The position numbers were made by a program, and so were the translations under genes. A stretch of DNA of 64,000 nt from Streptomyces sp. NBC_00554 (GTDB lineage Bacteria > Actinomycetota > Actinomycetes > Streptomycetales > Streptomycetaceae), in NCBI RefSeq assembly GCF_041431135.1, contig NZ_CP107799.1, positions 7,874,001-7,938,000 on the forward strand, written 5' to 3'. The number at the start of each line of letters is the position of its first letter. The first letter of the stretch is position 1. Of this stretch, positions 46,811 to 56,222 are shown in pieces. The notes under the pieces were generated by a model. It made no database searches, was not told the DNA's origin, and saw nothing but the letters and a program-made list of their open reading frames with translations.

Positions 46811-48628
46811 CTATTCTGTCCCCTCGCTCCCGAACAGGGCGAGGGCGGTGCTCACCAGGCCGATATGGCTGAACGCCTGCGGGAAGTTGCCGAGCTGGCG
46901 GCCGGCGAGCGGGTCGTACTCCTCGGCGAGGAGGCCCACGTCGTTGGCCAGCGCCACCAGGCGCTCGAACAGCTCGTACGCCTCCTGCGTACGGCCCGTC
47001 AGATGCAGTGCCTCCGCGAGCCAGAACGAGCAGGCCACGAACGTGCCCTCATCGCCCGGGAGTCCGTCGACCTCGTTCTCCTCGAGGCTGTAGCGGCGCA
47101 GGAAACCGCTGTGGCCGAGCTCGTCGCGGACCGCGTCGACCGTGCCGATCACCCGGGGGTCGTCGGGCGGCAGGAAGCCGACGCGGGGGATGAGCAGCAG
47201 TGAGGCGTCCAGCTCGCTTGAACCGTAGGACTGCGTGAAGGTGTTCCGCCCGGGGTCGTAGCCGCGCTCGCACACCTCCTGGTGCACCTCGTCCCGCATG
47301 GCGCGCCAGCCGTTCAGGTCGCCGCCGAGCTTCGGGTCGGCCTCCAGGGCGCGTACGGCGCGGTCGGCGGCCACCCAGGCCATCACCTTCGAGTACACGA
47401 AGTGCCGGCGCGGGCCGCGCACCTCCCAGATCCCCTCGTCCGGCTGCCGCCACGCCGTGCGCAGGAACTCCATCAGCGCAACCTGGACCCGCCACATGTG
47501 CGGCTTCATGGGCATGCCCGAACTCCGGGCCAGCGACAGCGAGTCGATGACCTCGCCGTACACGTCCAGCTGCAACTGGTTGACGGCGTCGTTGCCGACC
47601 CGGACCGGGCTCGAGCGGGCGAAGCCGGGCAGCCACGGGATCTCGTACTCGGTCAGCCTGCGCTCGCCGGAGAGGCCGTACATGATCTGCAGGTCCGCCG
47701 GATCGCCCGCGACCGCGCGCAGCAGCCAGTCGCGCCAGGCCTCGGCCTCCTCGTGGTAGCCGGCCGCCAGCAGCGCGCCGAGCGTGAGGGTGGAGTCGCG
47801 CAGCCAGCAGTAGCGGTAGTCCCAGTTGCGGACGCCGCCCAGCTCCTCGGGCAGCGAGGTGGTGGGGGCGGCCACGATGCCGCCGGTCGGTTCGTAGGTG
47901 AGGGCCTTGAGGGTGATCAGGGAGCGCATGACGATGTCCCGGTGCGGGCCGTCGTAGCGGCAGCGCGCCGACCACGCCTGCCAGTCCTCGACACTGGTGC
48001 GCAGCGCCTCGAAGGGATCGCAGAGCGCCGGGCGCGGCCGGTGCGAGGGATGCCAGGTCAGGACGAAGGCGACCTTCTCGCCCTCGGCGACCGTGAACTC
48101 CGAGTGCGTGCGGAAGTCCTTGCCCCAGGTGTGCACGGGCGGCTCGCTGCGCAGCCACACCGCGTCCGGTCCCGCGACCGCCACCCGATGGCCGTCCGCC
48201 CGGCGCATCCACGGCACGACAAGCCCGTAGTCGAAGCGCAGCCGGAGCAGGCCGCGCATCTCCACCCGGCCGCTCAGCCCTTCGACGATGCGTACGAGAT
48301 CGGGGGCGCCCTCGCGCTGCGGCATCAGGTCGGTCACCCGGACCGAGCCCTCGGCCGTGTCCCACTCGGTGTCGAGCACCAGGGTGTCGGGCCGGTAGGC
48401 GCGGCGGGTGCAGTCGCCCGCCCCCTTGGGCGCGATCCGCCAGTGGCCGTGCTCGTCGCCGCCGAGGAGCGCGGCGAAGCAGGCCGCGGAGTCGAACCTT
48501 GGCAGACACAGCCAGTCGACGGAGCCGTTCCGTCCTACCAGGGCGGCGGTCTGTTCGTCCCCGATGAGCGCGTAGTCCTCGATGCGTCGTTGCACGGTGG
48601 ACGGGTTCCCGAGCGGGAGGCCGGTCAA
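46811..48628 (-). CDS. Glycoside hydrolase family 15 protein (trehalase/glucoamylase-like)
   Basis: A 605-residue intracellular GH15 enzyme. The N-terminal beta domain starts RRIEDYALIGDEQTAALVGR, NGSVDWLCLPRFDS. The (alpha/alpha)6 catalytic domain contains GVRNWDYRYCWLRDSTLTLG (catalytic-type Glu/Asp region), SYGSSELDASLLLIPRVGFL and DEGTFVACSFWLAEAL. In mycobacteria and streptomycetes such enzymes act on trehalose or alpha-glucans. Start uncertain: TTG 48628 or the in-frame GTG at 48595. Confidence 0.9.
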   Translation of the reverse strand: MTGLPLGNPSTVQRRIEDYALIGDEQTAALVGRNGSVDWLCLPRFDSAACFAALLGGDEHGHWRIAPKGAGDCTRRAYRPDTLVLDTEWDTAEGSVRVTDLMPQREGAPDLVRIVEGLSGRVEMRGLLRLRFDYGLVVPWMRRADGHRVAVAGPDAVWLRSEPPVHTWGKDFRTHSEFTVAEGEKVAFVLTWHPSHRPRPALCDPFEALRTSVEDWQAWSARCRYDGPHRDIVMRSLITLKALTYEPTGGIVAAPTTSLPEELGGVRNWDYRYCWLRDSTLTLGALLAAGYHEEAEAWRDWLLRAVAGDPADLQIMYGLSGERRLTEYEIPWLPGFARSSPVRVGNDAVNQLQLDVYGEVIDSLSLARSSGMPMKPHMWRVQVALMEFLRTAWRQPDEGIWEVRGPRRHFVYSKVMAWVAADRAVRALEADPKLGGDLNGWRAMRDEVHQEVCERGYDPGRNTFTQSYGSSELDASLLLIPRVGFLPPDDPRVIGTVDAVRDELGHSGFLRRYSLEENEVDGLPGDEGTFVACSFWLAEALHLTGRTQEAYELFERLVALANDVGLLAEEYDPLAGRQLGNFPQAFSHIGLVSTALALFGSEGTE

Positions 48629-48687
48629 TCGGGCCGCCAGAGTGGCGTGGACGCAGGCCCCCGGGCTTCGTGGACCGGGCTCTGGTG

Positions 48688-49479
48688 CTAGACGGGTGCC
48701 GGAGCCGTCTCCGGCGTCTCCCGCGCCGCCGCTGCCTCCGCACGGTCACGGCGTTCGCGGCGGACCAGGATCACCCAGCCCACGGGGACGCCCGAGGAGA
48801 AGAGCCACCACTGGACCGCGTACGCCATGTGCGGACCGATGTCGTTGTGTTCGGGGGCGGGGATCAGCTCGGGGATGTCGCCCTTGGGCTCCGGGGCGGT
48901 CTGCTCGATGTAGCCGCCGAGGACCTGCTTGCCGAGCCGCTTCGACTCCTGCTCGCTGTTGATCAGCATGACCATGCGGTCGGGCAGGCCCTGGACGTTT
49001 TTGATGCCGCTGTCGGCGGTCGTCTCGTCGGGCATCAGCCGTCCGGTGACGGTGATCTCACCCGTCGCGGGCGCCGGGATCTTCGGGAACTCGCTCTGCG
49101 CGCCGTCCGCCGCGATCCAGCCCCGGTTGACCACGAGGACCCGGCCGTCGTCCAGGACGAACGGGGTCAGGACGTGGTAGCCGACCTCACCGTCGGAGTT
49201 GGTGCGGCGGCGTACGACCTCCTCGTGCGCGGTGTCGAAGTGGCCCTTCGCGGTCACCCGGCGGTAGAGGTCGTCGTGCGTGACGGTCTGCCCCGGCGCG
49301 GTGAGCGACTCGGCGGGCACCGGCGTGGCGCCGAGGGAGTTGGCGATCACCGTGTTGAGCGCCACCTTGTGCTCATGGCGGTGCAGCTGCCAGAAGCCCA
49401 GCTTGATCATCGTGGGGATGAGCGCGAGGGCCAGGAGGGTGAGAATCACCCACTGCCGGGACAACAGGAAGCGGTACAC
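48688..49479 (-). CDS. SURF1-family cytochrome oxidase assembly protein
   Basis: A 263-residue membrane protein. YRFLLSRQWVILTLLALALI forms the first helix and GFWQLHRHEHK is the conserved SURF1 motif right after it. The extracytoplasmic domain has LTPFVLDDGRVLVVNRGWI, and the second helix region is MAYAVQWWLFSSGVPVGWVI. SURF1 aids heme a insertion into cytochrome oxidase. GTG 49479 (MYRFLL-type start) is preferred over TTG 49494. Confidence 0.9.
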   Translation of the reverse strand: MYRFLLSRQWVILTLLALALIPTMIKLGFWQLHRHEHKVALNTVIANSLGATPVPAESLTAPGQTVTHDDLYRRVTAKGHFDTAHEEVVRRRTNSDGEVGYHVLTPFVLDDGRVLVVNRGWIAADGAQSEFPKIPAPATGEITVTGRLMPDETTADSGIKNVQGLPDRMVMLINSEQESKRLGKQVLGGYIEQTAPEPKGDIPELIPAPEHNDIGPHMAYAVQWWLFSSGVPVGWVILVRRERRDRAEAAAARETPETAPAPV

Positions 49480-49563
49480 CCCACGACCGTACAACTCGGT
49501 CGTGGGGCGTATTGAGGGGGGTACGCGTCGAAGCGGGCGCGGGGCCCGGCTCCCGGGGGAGGC

Positions 49564-49797
49564 TCAGACCTTGTCGATGATCCCCACCTTCCCCTCCGCG
49601 CGGGCGCAGTGCCCGCCGCAGAACCAGTGACCCTCGACCTCGACCCCCTGGCCGATGATCTGGACGCGACAGTGCTCGCAGATGGGGGCCATCCGGTGGA
49701 TCGCGCAGGAGAAACAGTCGAAGACGTGCACCGCGCCCTGCGCGTGCACCTCGAACGTCATGCCGTAGTCATTGCCACATACTTCACATCTCGCCAT
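49564..49797 (-). CDS. Small zinc-ribbon/metallothionein-like protein
   Basis: A 77-residue protein with four Cys pairs: ARCEVCGNDYG, FDCFSCAIHRM, ICEHCRVQII and FCGGHCARAEG. These should bind two or more zinc ions. Resembles the small proteins annotated as prokaryotic metallothionein in actinobacteria. The ATG at 49797 is used because the upstream extension is Arg/Pro-rich noise. Role (metal buffering or protein-protein contact) unknown. Confidence 0.82.
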   Translation of the reverse strand: MARCEVCGNDYGMTFEVHAQGAVHVFDCFSCAIHRMAPICEHCRVQIIGQGVEVEGHWFCGGHCARAEGKVGIIDKV

Positions 49798-49916
49798 GCG
49801 CCACAGGGTGGGGCGCCGACGCGGCGCGGGCGAGCGGACGCCGGGCGAGTCGCCCCGCAATCACCCGTCTGACGCCCAGGCCGGTCAGGCCCCGACGCCC
49901 CCGTCGGTGAGGATCG

Positions 49917-50885
49917 TCATGCCGGCTCCACATCCCGCAGCAGCTGCCCGAACGCCGCCTCGTCGATCACCGGCGTCCCGAACTGCCTGGCCTTGACCAC
50001 CTTCGACGTACTGGAGTCCGGGTCGTTCGTGACGAGCAGGCTGGTGAGCCGGGACAGGCTCGTCGCGACATGCAGCCCGGCCTCGACGGCTCGGTCCTCC
50101 AGCAGTTCGCGGTCGACGGAGGTGTCCCCGGAGAACGCGATCCGCATGCCCTGCTTGAGTGGTTTGTCCTCTTCGTAACGGCCTGGGTTGGGGTAGGGGC
50201 AGGCGGGGCGCTTGCGTGAGGGCCGCCAACTCCCGGACGGGTAACCGCCGGACTGCTGCCGCCCGATCGACGGGGCGGAGGACCACTCCGTGAGCGGCCG
50301 GCATTCGAGGAGGGGCAGCCGGACGCCGCGGTGCGCGGCGGCCCGCAGGCTCGGCCGGAACGCCTCGGCCAGCACGCGCGCGTCGTCCAGCGCGTGGTGC
50401 GCCCGCTGCTGTACGACGCCGAAGTGCGCGGCGAGCGACGCCAGCTTGTGGTTGGGCAGCGGCAGTCCCAGCTCCTTGGAGAGCGCGATGGTGCACAAAC
50501 GCTGCCGTACCGGCGCCTCACGCTCCGCGCGCGCGTACTCCCGCGCGATCATCGACCAGTCGAAGACCGCGTTGTGCGCGACGAGCACGCGGTCCGCGAG
50601 CCGGGCGGCGAACTCCTCGGCGATCTCCTGGAAGAGCGGAGCGCCTTCGAGTACGTCGCTCGTCAGGCCGTGGATCCACACCGGGCCCGGATCCCGCTCC
50701 GGGTTGACCATCGTGTACCAGTGGTCCTCGACCTCACCGCGCGCGTCCAGCCGGTAGACGGCCGCCGAGATTATCCGGTCGTCCCGGGCCAGGCCTGTGG
50801 TCTCCACGTCGACGACCGCGTATCCCTGTGGATACGCGGCCGGCCAGGAGGCTGGGGACGCTGCGGTCGTCAGGTCTTCGAGCAT
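49917..50885 (-). CDS. DEDDh-family 3'-5' exonuclease with C-terminal BRCT-like domain
   Basis: A 322-residue protein. The exonuclease domain has ExoI AVVDVETTGLARDD, ExoII LVAHNAVFDWSMI and ExoIII HHALDDARVLAEAF with the DEDDh residues (Asp, Glu, Asp, His, Asp), as in DNA polymerase III epsilon. A Pro/Arg linker with SIGRQQSGGYPSG leads to a BRCT-like module, GMRIAFSGDTSVDRELLEDR and SLLVTNDPDSSTSKVVKARQ. Probably acts in DNA repair or nucleic-acid trimming. ATG 50885 chosen. Confidence 0.9.
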   Translation of the reverse strand: MLEDLTTAASPASWPAAYPQGYAVVDVETTGLARDDRIISAAVYRLDARGEVEDHWYTMVNPERDPGPVWIHGLTSDVLEGAPLFQEIAEEFAARLADRVLVAHNAVFDWSMIAREYARAEREAPVRQRLCTIALSKELGLPLPNHKLASLAAHFGVVQQRAHHALDDARVLAEAFRPSLRAAAHRGVRLPLLECRPLTEWSSAPSIGRQQSGGYPSGSWRPSRKRPACPYPNPGRYEEDKPLKQGMRIAFSGDTSVDRELLEDRAVEAGLHVATSLSRLTSLLVTNDPDSSTSKVVKARQFGTPVIDEAAFGQLLRDVEPA

Positions 50886-51145
50886 GGTCACTGAGAATAC
50901 GGGGCGCGACTGACAGTCCCGTCCCCGACTCCGCACTCTTCGGAGTACCCGTCAGAAGCCCACGGCGCCGACCGCCCGGTGCCCGCCGCGTCGGCAGCCC
51001 CGGCGGGAGTTGCACAGGTTTCTGCCGGGTCCCCTCGTGCGGGTTGGGGCGAAGCCCGAAGCGCATGGCTATGGACCTTTGGCCCGCCTGGTGCGAACGT
51101 GCTGCGCGCCCAGTGGACGACGGCCTGCGAAGGGCGGTACGAGAC

Positions 51146-51943
51146 ATGGCACGAGTGAGGTACGGCGCACGGACCGAGGCGGAGATCGCCGCCGCGCGCA
51201 CAGCGAGCTCCAAGCTCCCCGACATCTGGTCGACCGGTGTGGTCGCCGTCTGGGAGAGCGACCCGGACGCGGTCGCGGCGGTCCTGCCGCCCCCGCTCAA
51301 ACCCACCGGGCGGCCCCTGGTGCGGGTCAACATCAGCAAGGTCGACCTGCCCGGATACCCGCTCGGTGCGGGCTCGTTCGCCGTCGCCGCCGCGCACGAC
51401 GGCGTCGAGGGCTGGTACCCGCTCGTCATGCCGATGACCCATGAACGGGCCCTCATCGGCGGGCGCGAGGTCTTCGGGGAGCCCAAGAAGCTCGGCGAGG
51501 TGACCGTCGAGCGCGAGGGTCTCGTCGTACGTGCCTCACTGGCCCGGCACGGCATCGCGTTCGTAGAGGTACGCGGCGCCGTCAGCGGTGACCTGCCGCT
51601 GCCCGAGCCCGGCCAGAAGACCGACTTCTACTTCAAGTTCCTTCCCGCGGTGGACGGTTCGGGCTTCGACGCCGAGCCGGTCCTCGTGCACTGCGTGCGC
51701 AACGAGAAGGTGCGCAAGCTGGAGCGCGTGACCGGGGACGTCGTGCTGCGCGAGTCGATGTACGACCCGGTCGCCGACCTCCCCGTACGGCGGCTGGTCG
51801 AGATCACCCTCGGCGAGAAGACCACCGACCAGCGGGGCAAGGTCGTCGAACGCGTCAGCGCCCAGGCCCTGTTGCCGTACATCCATCAGCGCTACGACGA
51901 TCCCCAGCAGATCCTCGACGGGCCGCCCGAGGGGAGCGCCTGA
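51146..51943 (+). CDS. Acetoacetate decarboxylase-like protein
   Basis: A 265-residue ADC-fold protein: VVAVWESDPDAVAAVLPPPL, MPMTHERALIGGREVFGEPK with the Schiff-base Lys region (EPKK), then FYFKFLPAVDG. The family contains true acetoacetate decarboxylases and divergent aldolase-dehydratases or hydrolases. ATG 51146. First gene of a run with overlapping or nearly adjacent starts: SDR (1-nt overlap), amidohydrolase, amidohydrolase. Probably one catabolic unit. Confidence 0.85.
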   Translation: MARVRYGARTEAEIAAARTASSKLPDIWSTGVVAVWESDPDAVAAVLPPPLKPTGRPLVRVNISKVDLPGYPLGAGSFAVAAAHDGVEGWYPLVMPMTHERALIGGREVFGEPKKLGEVTVEREGLVVRASLARHGIAFVEVRGAVSGDLPLPEPGQKTDFYFKFLPAVDGSGFDAEPVLVHCVRNEKVRKLERVTGDVVLRESMYDPVADLPVRRLVEITLGEKTTDQRGKVVERVSAQALLPYIHQRYDDPQQILDGPPEGSA

Positions 51944-52827
51944 TGGATCTGCGGGAAGGGCAGGTCGCTGTCGTCACCGGCGCGGCGAGCGGGATCGGGC
52001 TCGCGATGGCACGGCGGTTCGCGGCCGACGGGCTGAAGGTGGTCCTCGCGGACGTCGAGGAGGGGGCTCTGGAGAAGGCCGCTTCCGGGCTGCGGGAGGA
52101 CGGGGCCGAGGTGCACGCGCGCGTGGTGGACGTCGGGGAGCGCTCGGAGGTCCTGGCGCTCGCCGAGGACGCGTACGAGACGTACGGCGCGGTGCACGTG
52201 CTGTGCAACAACGCCGGTGTCGGCTCCGGGGCCGAGGGCCGGATGTGGGAGCACGACCCGAACGACTGGAAGTGGGCGTTCGCCGTCAACGTGTGGGGCG
52301 TCTTCCACGGCATCCAGGCGTTCGTGCCGCGGATGATCGCCTCGGGGGAGCCGGGTCATGTCGTCAACACCTCGTCGGGCGACGGCGGGATCGCCCCGCT
52401 GCCCACCGCCTCCGTGTACGCCGTCACCAAGGCGGCCGTCGTGACGATGACCGAGTCGCTGTACGCGCACCTCAGGGCGGAGCACGCGCGCGTGGGTGCC
52501 TCCGTGCTCTTCCCCGGGCCCCACATGCTGCGTACGGGCCTGTGGGAGTCGCACCGCAACCGGCCCTCGCGCTACGCGAAGGAGCGGCCCAGGAAGACCC
52601 CGTACCGCAGCCTCGGTCAGTGGGAGGCAGCGATGAAGGAGGCGGGTCAGGAGGTGCGGTTCACGCCGGTCGAGCAGGTCGCCGACCTGGTGGCGGACGG
52701 CATCCGTGCCGACCGGTTCTGGCTGCTGCCCGAGAGCGAGCACAGCGACGCGCAGATCCGGGCGAGGTCGCAATCGATGCTGGACCGGGCCGATCCGGCG
52801 TACCTGGAGAACTTCATTCTGGATTGA
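51943..52827 (+). CDS. Short-chain dehydrogenase/reductase
   Basis: A 294-residue classical SDR: AVVTGAASGIGLAMARRFAA (cofactor), LCNNAGVGSG, and the active-site SSG...YAVTKAAVV with the Tyr/Lys pair intact. An extra C-terminal ~60 residues include EQVADLVADGIRADRFWLLP. NAD(P)-dependent oxidation or reduction of an alcohol/ketone. TGATG overlap with the upstream ADC-like gene. Confidence 0.92.
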   Translation: MDLREGQVAVVTGAASGIGLAMARRFAADGLKVVLADVEEGALEKAASGLREDGAEVHARVVDVGERSEVLALAEDAYETYGAVHVLCNNAGVGSGAEGRMWEHDPNDWKWAFAVNVWGVFHGIQAFVPRMIASGEPGHVVNTSSGDGGIAPLPTASVYAVTKAAVVTMTESLYAHLRAEHARVGASVLFPGPHMLRTGLWESHRNRPSRYAKERPRKTPYRSLGQWEAAMKEAGQEVRFTPVEQVADLVADGIRADRFWLLPESEHSDAQIRARSQSMLDRADPAYLENFILD

Positions 52828-52837
52828 GGGAGTCGTG

Positions 52838-54124
52838 ATGACGGACCCGCAGGACCCGTACCTGATCATCTCCTCCGACTGCCACGCGGGCCTCCCCACC
52901 GAGGAGTACCGGCCCTATCTGGACGCCCGCTTCCACCGGGCCTTCGACGAGTTCCTCGCGGGGCGTGACGCGCGCCGCGAGGAGATGACGCGGCTCGGCA
53001 TCCGGAACGAGGCGTTCGCGAACAAGTGGTTCCAGGACAACGAGGAAGGCCTGAAGGGCGGTTGGGACAGCGCGCAGCGGCTCAAGGAGCTCGACGGCGA
53101 CGGGGTGGCCGCCGAGGTGGTCTTCCCCGACGCGGACGCAGTGGACAGCCAGACGGCCGCACCCTTCGGCGTGGGCCTCGGTCTCTCCGGCGACCAGGAC
53201 CCGGAGCTGGGCATGGCGGGCGCGCAGGCGCACAACCGCTGGCTCGCGGAGTTCGTGGCGCAGAACCCCGAACGGCACTGCGGGGTGGCCCTGTTGCCCA
53301 TCACCGGTGACGTCGAGCGGGTCGTGGGTGAGGTGTACCGCGCGAAGGAGTCGGGGCTCGGCGCCCTGATGATCCCCTCCATGTGGGTCGACAAGGCGCC
53401 GTACCACGACCGCCGTTACGACCCGGTGTGGGCGGCGGCGGCCGAGTGCGGGATGCCGGTGGTGACCCACTCCGGGGCGGCGCCGCGCCATGAGTACGGC
53501 GACCATCTGGGCATCTATGTGAGCGAGGTGACCTGGTGGCCCGCCCGGCCGCTGTGGTTCCTGCTCTGGGCGGGGGTCTTCGAGCGCCATCCCGGCCTCA
53601 AGTTCGGGGTAGCGGAGTCGGGTTGCTGGTGGCTGCCGAACCTCCTGTGGTTCATGGACCGCCTCTACCTGGGCGCGCACGGGGGCAAGAAGCTGTCGCC
53701 CTTCGCGGAGATGAAGCGGCCCCCGCACGAGTATCTGGACCGTCAGGTCTTCATCTGCGCGACGAACACCAAGCGCCGTGAACTGGCCCAGCGCTACGAG
53801 ATCGGCGTCGACAACATCCTCTGGGGCAGCGATTTCCCGCACCCCGAAGGCACCTGGCCCGACACGCGCGCGTGGCTGTCGAAAACCTTCCACGACATAC
53901 CGGTCGAGGAGACCCGCCGCATGCTCGGTCTCGCGGCGGCGGAGGTCTTCGGCTTCGACGTCGAACGGCTGACCCCGCTCGCCCGGCGCATCGGTCCGAC
54001 CCCCGCCGAACTCGGCCAGTCCGAGGACCAGTCGGCCGTCGAGGCGTCCTGGGCGCGTTCGCGCGAGGTGGGCCGCCACTGGCTCACCGACCACGACTTC
54101 CCGAGTCTGGGGGTGACCCCGTGA
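52838..54124 (+). CDS. Amidohydrolase-2 family metal-dependent hydrolase/decarboxylase
   Basis: A 428-residue TIM-barrel protein related to ACMSD-type decarboxylases. The motif ISSDCHAGLPTEEYRPYL replaces the usual DxH start. Further features are VAEVVFPDADA-like loops, MPVVTHSGAAPRHEY, WWPARPLWFLLWAGVFERHP and NILWGSDFPHPEGTWPD (catalytic Asp). GAGGGAG precedes ATG 52838. It is paralogous to the next gene, with the two possibly forming a hetero-oligomer. Overlaps it by 4 nt (GTGA). Confidence 0.9.
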   Translation: MTDPQDPYLIISSDCHAGLPTEEYRPYLDARFHRAFDEFLAGRDARREEMTRLGIRNEAFANKWFQDNEEGLKGGWDSAQRLKELDGDGVAAEVVFPDADAVDSQTAAPFGVGLGLSGDQDPELGMAGAQAHNRWLAEFVAQNPERHCGVALLPITGDVERVVGEVYRAKESGLGALMIPSMWVDKAPYHDRRYDPVWAAAAECGMPVVTHSGAAPRHEYGDHLGIYVSEVTWWPARPLWFLLWAGVFERHPGLKFGVAESGCWWLPNLLWFMDRLYLGAHGGKKLSPFAEMKRPPHEYLDRQVFICATNTKRRELAQRYEIGVDNILWGSDFPHPEGTWPDTRAWLSKTFHDIPVEETRRMLGLAAAEVFGFDVERLTPLARRIGPTPAELGQSEDQSAVEASWARSREVGRHWLTDHDFPSLGVTP

Positions 54125-55347
54125 ACGATCGCTACACCGTCGTCTCGGCCGACTGCCATGCGGGCGCCGATCTCCTCGACTACCGGCCCTACTTGGCCAA
54201 GGAACACCACGAGGACTTCGACGACTGGGCGGCCACCTACGTCAACCCGTACGAGGACCTGCTCGCCGACACGGCCGACAGGAACTGGAACTCCCAGCGG
54301 CGCCTGGCGGAGCTGGAGGCGGACGGGATCGTCGCGGAGGTCGTCTTCCCGAACACGATCCCGCCGTTCTTCCCGTCGGCCTCCCTGATGGCGCCCGCGC
54401 CGACGGCGGAGGAGTTCGAGCGGCGGTGGGCAGGGCTGCGGGCCCACAACCGCTGGCTCGCGGACTTCTGCGCCGCCGCGCCCGGCCGCCGCGCGGGTGT
54501 CTTCCAGATCCTCCTGAACGACGTGGACGAGGCGGTGAAGGAGATCCGGTGGGCCGCCGGCGCGGGGCTCAAGGGCGGGCTGCTGCTGCCCGGCACACCC
54601 CCGGGCTCGGGTCTACCCGAGCTCTACTCGTCGACGTACGACCCGATCTGGGCGGTGTGCGCGGAGCTGGGTGTGCCCGTGAACCACCACGCGGGCTCGG
54701 CCTCGCCGCCACTGGGGGACGAGCCGGCCGCGCGGGCGGTCTTCATGGTGGAGACGACCTGGTTCTCGCACCGGGCGCTGTGGCACCTGGTGTTCGGGGG
54801 CGCGTTCCGCCGTCACCCGGAGCTGCGGCTCGTCCTGACCGAGCAGGGCTCCGGCTGGATTCCGGGCGTGCTCGACATGCTCGACTACTACCACGGCCGG
54901 CTGGTGGCAGCGGCGACGAGGTCGTCCACCGCGGAGTCCAAGTTCGGTGCGGGCCTGGCCGCTTCGATGGGCAAGGGGCCCTCGCAGGTCTGGCGCGACA
55001 ACTGCTGGGTCGGCGCGAGCTTCATGCGCCCCCACGAGGTGCCGCTGCGCGACCGCATCGGCCTCGACAAGATCATGTGGGGGAGCGACTACCCGCACGA
55101 CGAGGGCACCTACCCCTACTCCCGGGAGGGCCTGCGGATCGCGTACGCGGGTCTGCCGCAGGAGGAGATCGCGGCGATGGTGGGCGGCAACGCGGCCCGC
55201 GTGTACGGCTTCGACCTCGGACTCCTCGACCCGATCGCGGCGAAGGTGGGACCGACCGTGGAGGAGCTGGCGGAGCCGCTGGGGGAGCCGCCGGCGGACG
55301 CGACGAGCCCGGTGTTCGCGAAGGGAGGGTCGGTGCGGGTGTGGTGA
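54121..55347 (+). CDS. Second amidohydrolase-2 family protein, paralog of the preceding
   Basis: A 408-residue protein with the same layout: VSADCHAGADLLDYRPYLAK, VPVNHHAGSASPPLG, LVFGGAFRRHPELRLVLTEQ, KIMWGSDYPHDEGTYPYSRE and ARVYGFDLGLLDPIAAKVG. Clear tandem duplication with divergence; differs from gene one mainly in the N-terminal loop and the C-terminal tail. The substrate is not readable; actinobacterial relatives are often near catabolic operons. Last gene of the four-gene run. Confidence 0.9.
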   Translation: MNDRYTVVSADCHAGADLLDYRPYLAKEHHEDFDDWAATYVNPYEDLLADTADRNWNSQRRLAELEADGIVAEVVFPNTIPPFFPSASLMAPAPTAEEFERRWAGLRAHNRWLADFCAAAPGRRAGVFQILLNDVDEAVKEIRWAAGAGLKGGLLLPGTPPGSGLPELYSSTYDPIWAVCAELGVPVNHHAGSASPPLGDEPAARAVFMVETTWFSHRALWHLVFGGAFRRHPELRLVLTEQGSGWIPGVLDMLDYYHGRLVAAATRSSTAESKFGAGLAASMGKGPSQVWRDNCWVGASFMRPHEVPLRDRIGLDKIMWGSDYPHDEGTYPYSREGLRIAYAGLPQEEIAAMVGGNAARVYGFDLGLLDPIAAKVGPTVEELAEPLGEPPADATSPVFAKGGSVRVW

Positions 55348-55393
55348 CGGGTCGATACGTCACCGGTGGCGCCCGGGGTGCGATCCTCCCCGT

Positions 55394-56092
55394 GTGACGC
55401 AACCTACGCACGACGAGGCCCACGGCGGCAGCCTCGGTTCACGGCTCAACTGGCTGCGGGCCGCCGTCCTGGGCGCCAACGACGGCATCATCTCCACCGC
55501 GGGCATCGTCGTCGGCGTGGCCGGCGCCACCAGCGACAGCCAGACGCTGCTCACGGCGGGGCTCGCGGGCCTGCTGGCCGGGTCCATGTCGATGGCGGCG
55601 GGCGAGTACGTGTCGGTGTCCACACAGCGGGACTCCGAGAAGGCCGCGCTGGAGCTGGAGAAACGGGAGCTTCGGGAACAGCCGGAGGCCGAACTCGAGG
55701 AACTGACCGGACTCCTGGAGGAGCGGGGCCTGACCCGGGACGTGGCCCGCGAGGCGGCCGAGCAGCTCACCGAGCGGGACGCGTTTAGGGCCCACGCGCG
55801 CGTGGAGCTCGGCATCGACCCCGACGACCTCACCAACCCGTGGAACGCGGCCTGGGCGAGCTTCCTGTCGTTCACGGTCGGCGCGCTCCTGCCGTTGCTC
55901 GCGATCGTCCTCCCGCCGAGCGACTGGCGCGTGCCCGTCACCGTGGTGTCGGTCCTCGCCGCCCTGGTCGTCACCGGGTGGGCGAGCGCGGGCCTTGGGG
56001 CGGCGGACCCGCGGCGGGCGGTGCTGCGGAACGTGGTCGGGGGCGGGCTGGCGATGGCGGTGACGTACGCGGCGGGGGTCTTGCTGGGGTGA
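55394..56092 (+). CDS. VIT/CCC1-family transporter
   Basis: A 232-residue membrane protein: RAAVLGANDGIISTAGIVVG and AGLLAGSMSMAAGEYVSVST (VIT1-type metal helices), a cytoplasmic alpha-helical domain with ELEKRELREQPEAELEELTG, and C-terminal helices FLSFTVGALLPLLAIVLPPS and VVTGWASAGLGAAD. It may move Fe2+/Mn2+. GTG 55394 has no Shine-Dalgarno, so the message may be leaderless. Confidence 0.9.
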   Translation: MTQPTHDEAHGGSLGSRLNWLRAAVLGANDGIISTAGIVVGVAGATSDSQTLLTAGLAGLLAGSMSMAAGEYVSVSTQRDSEKAALELEKRELREQPEAELEELTGLLEERGLTRDVAREAAEQLTERDAFRAHARVELGIDPDDLTNPWNAAWASFLSFTVGALLPLLAIVLPPSDWRVPVTVVSVLAALVVTGWASAGLGAADPRRAVLRNVVGGGLAMAVTYAAGVLLG

Positions 56093-56222
56093 ATCCGGCC
56101 GGGGCCCTCGCGCAGAGCCCCGGCCATTGGCGGAGATCACCAAGAAGTAAGCGCGTACCGCCGGTAATACTTGTCGGTAACAACCCCTAGCCGGGGCTCA
56201 CCAGCGGTCCTACGGTTCACCC

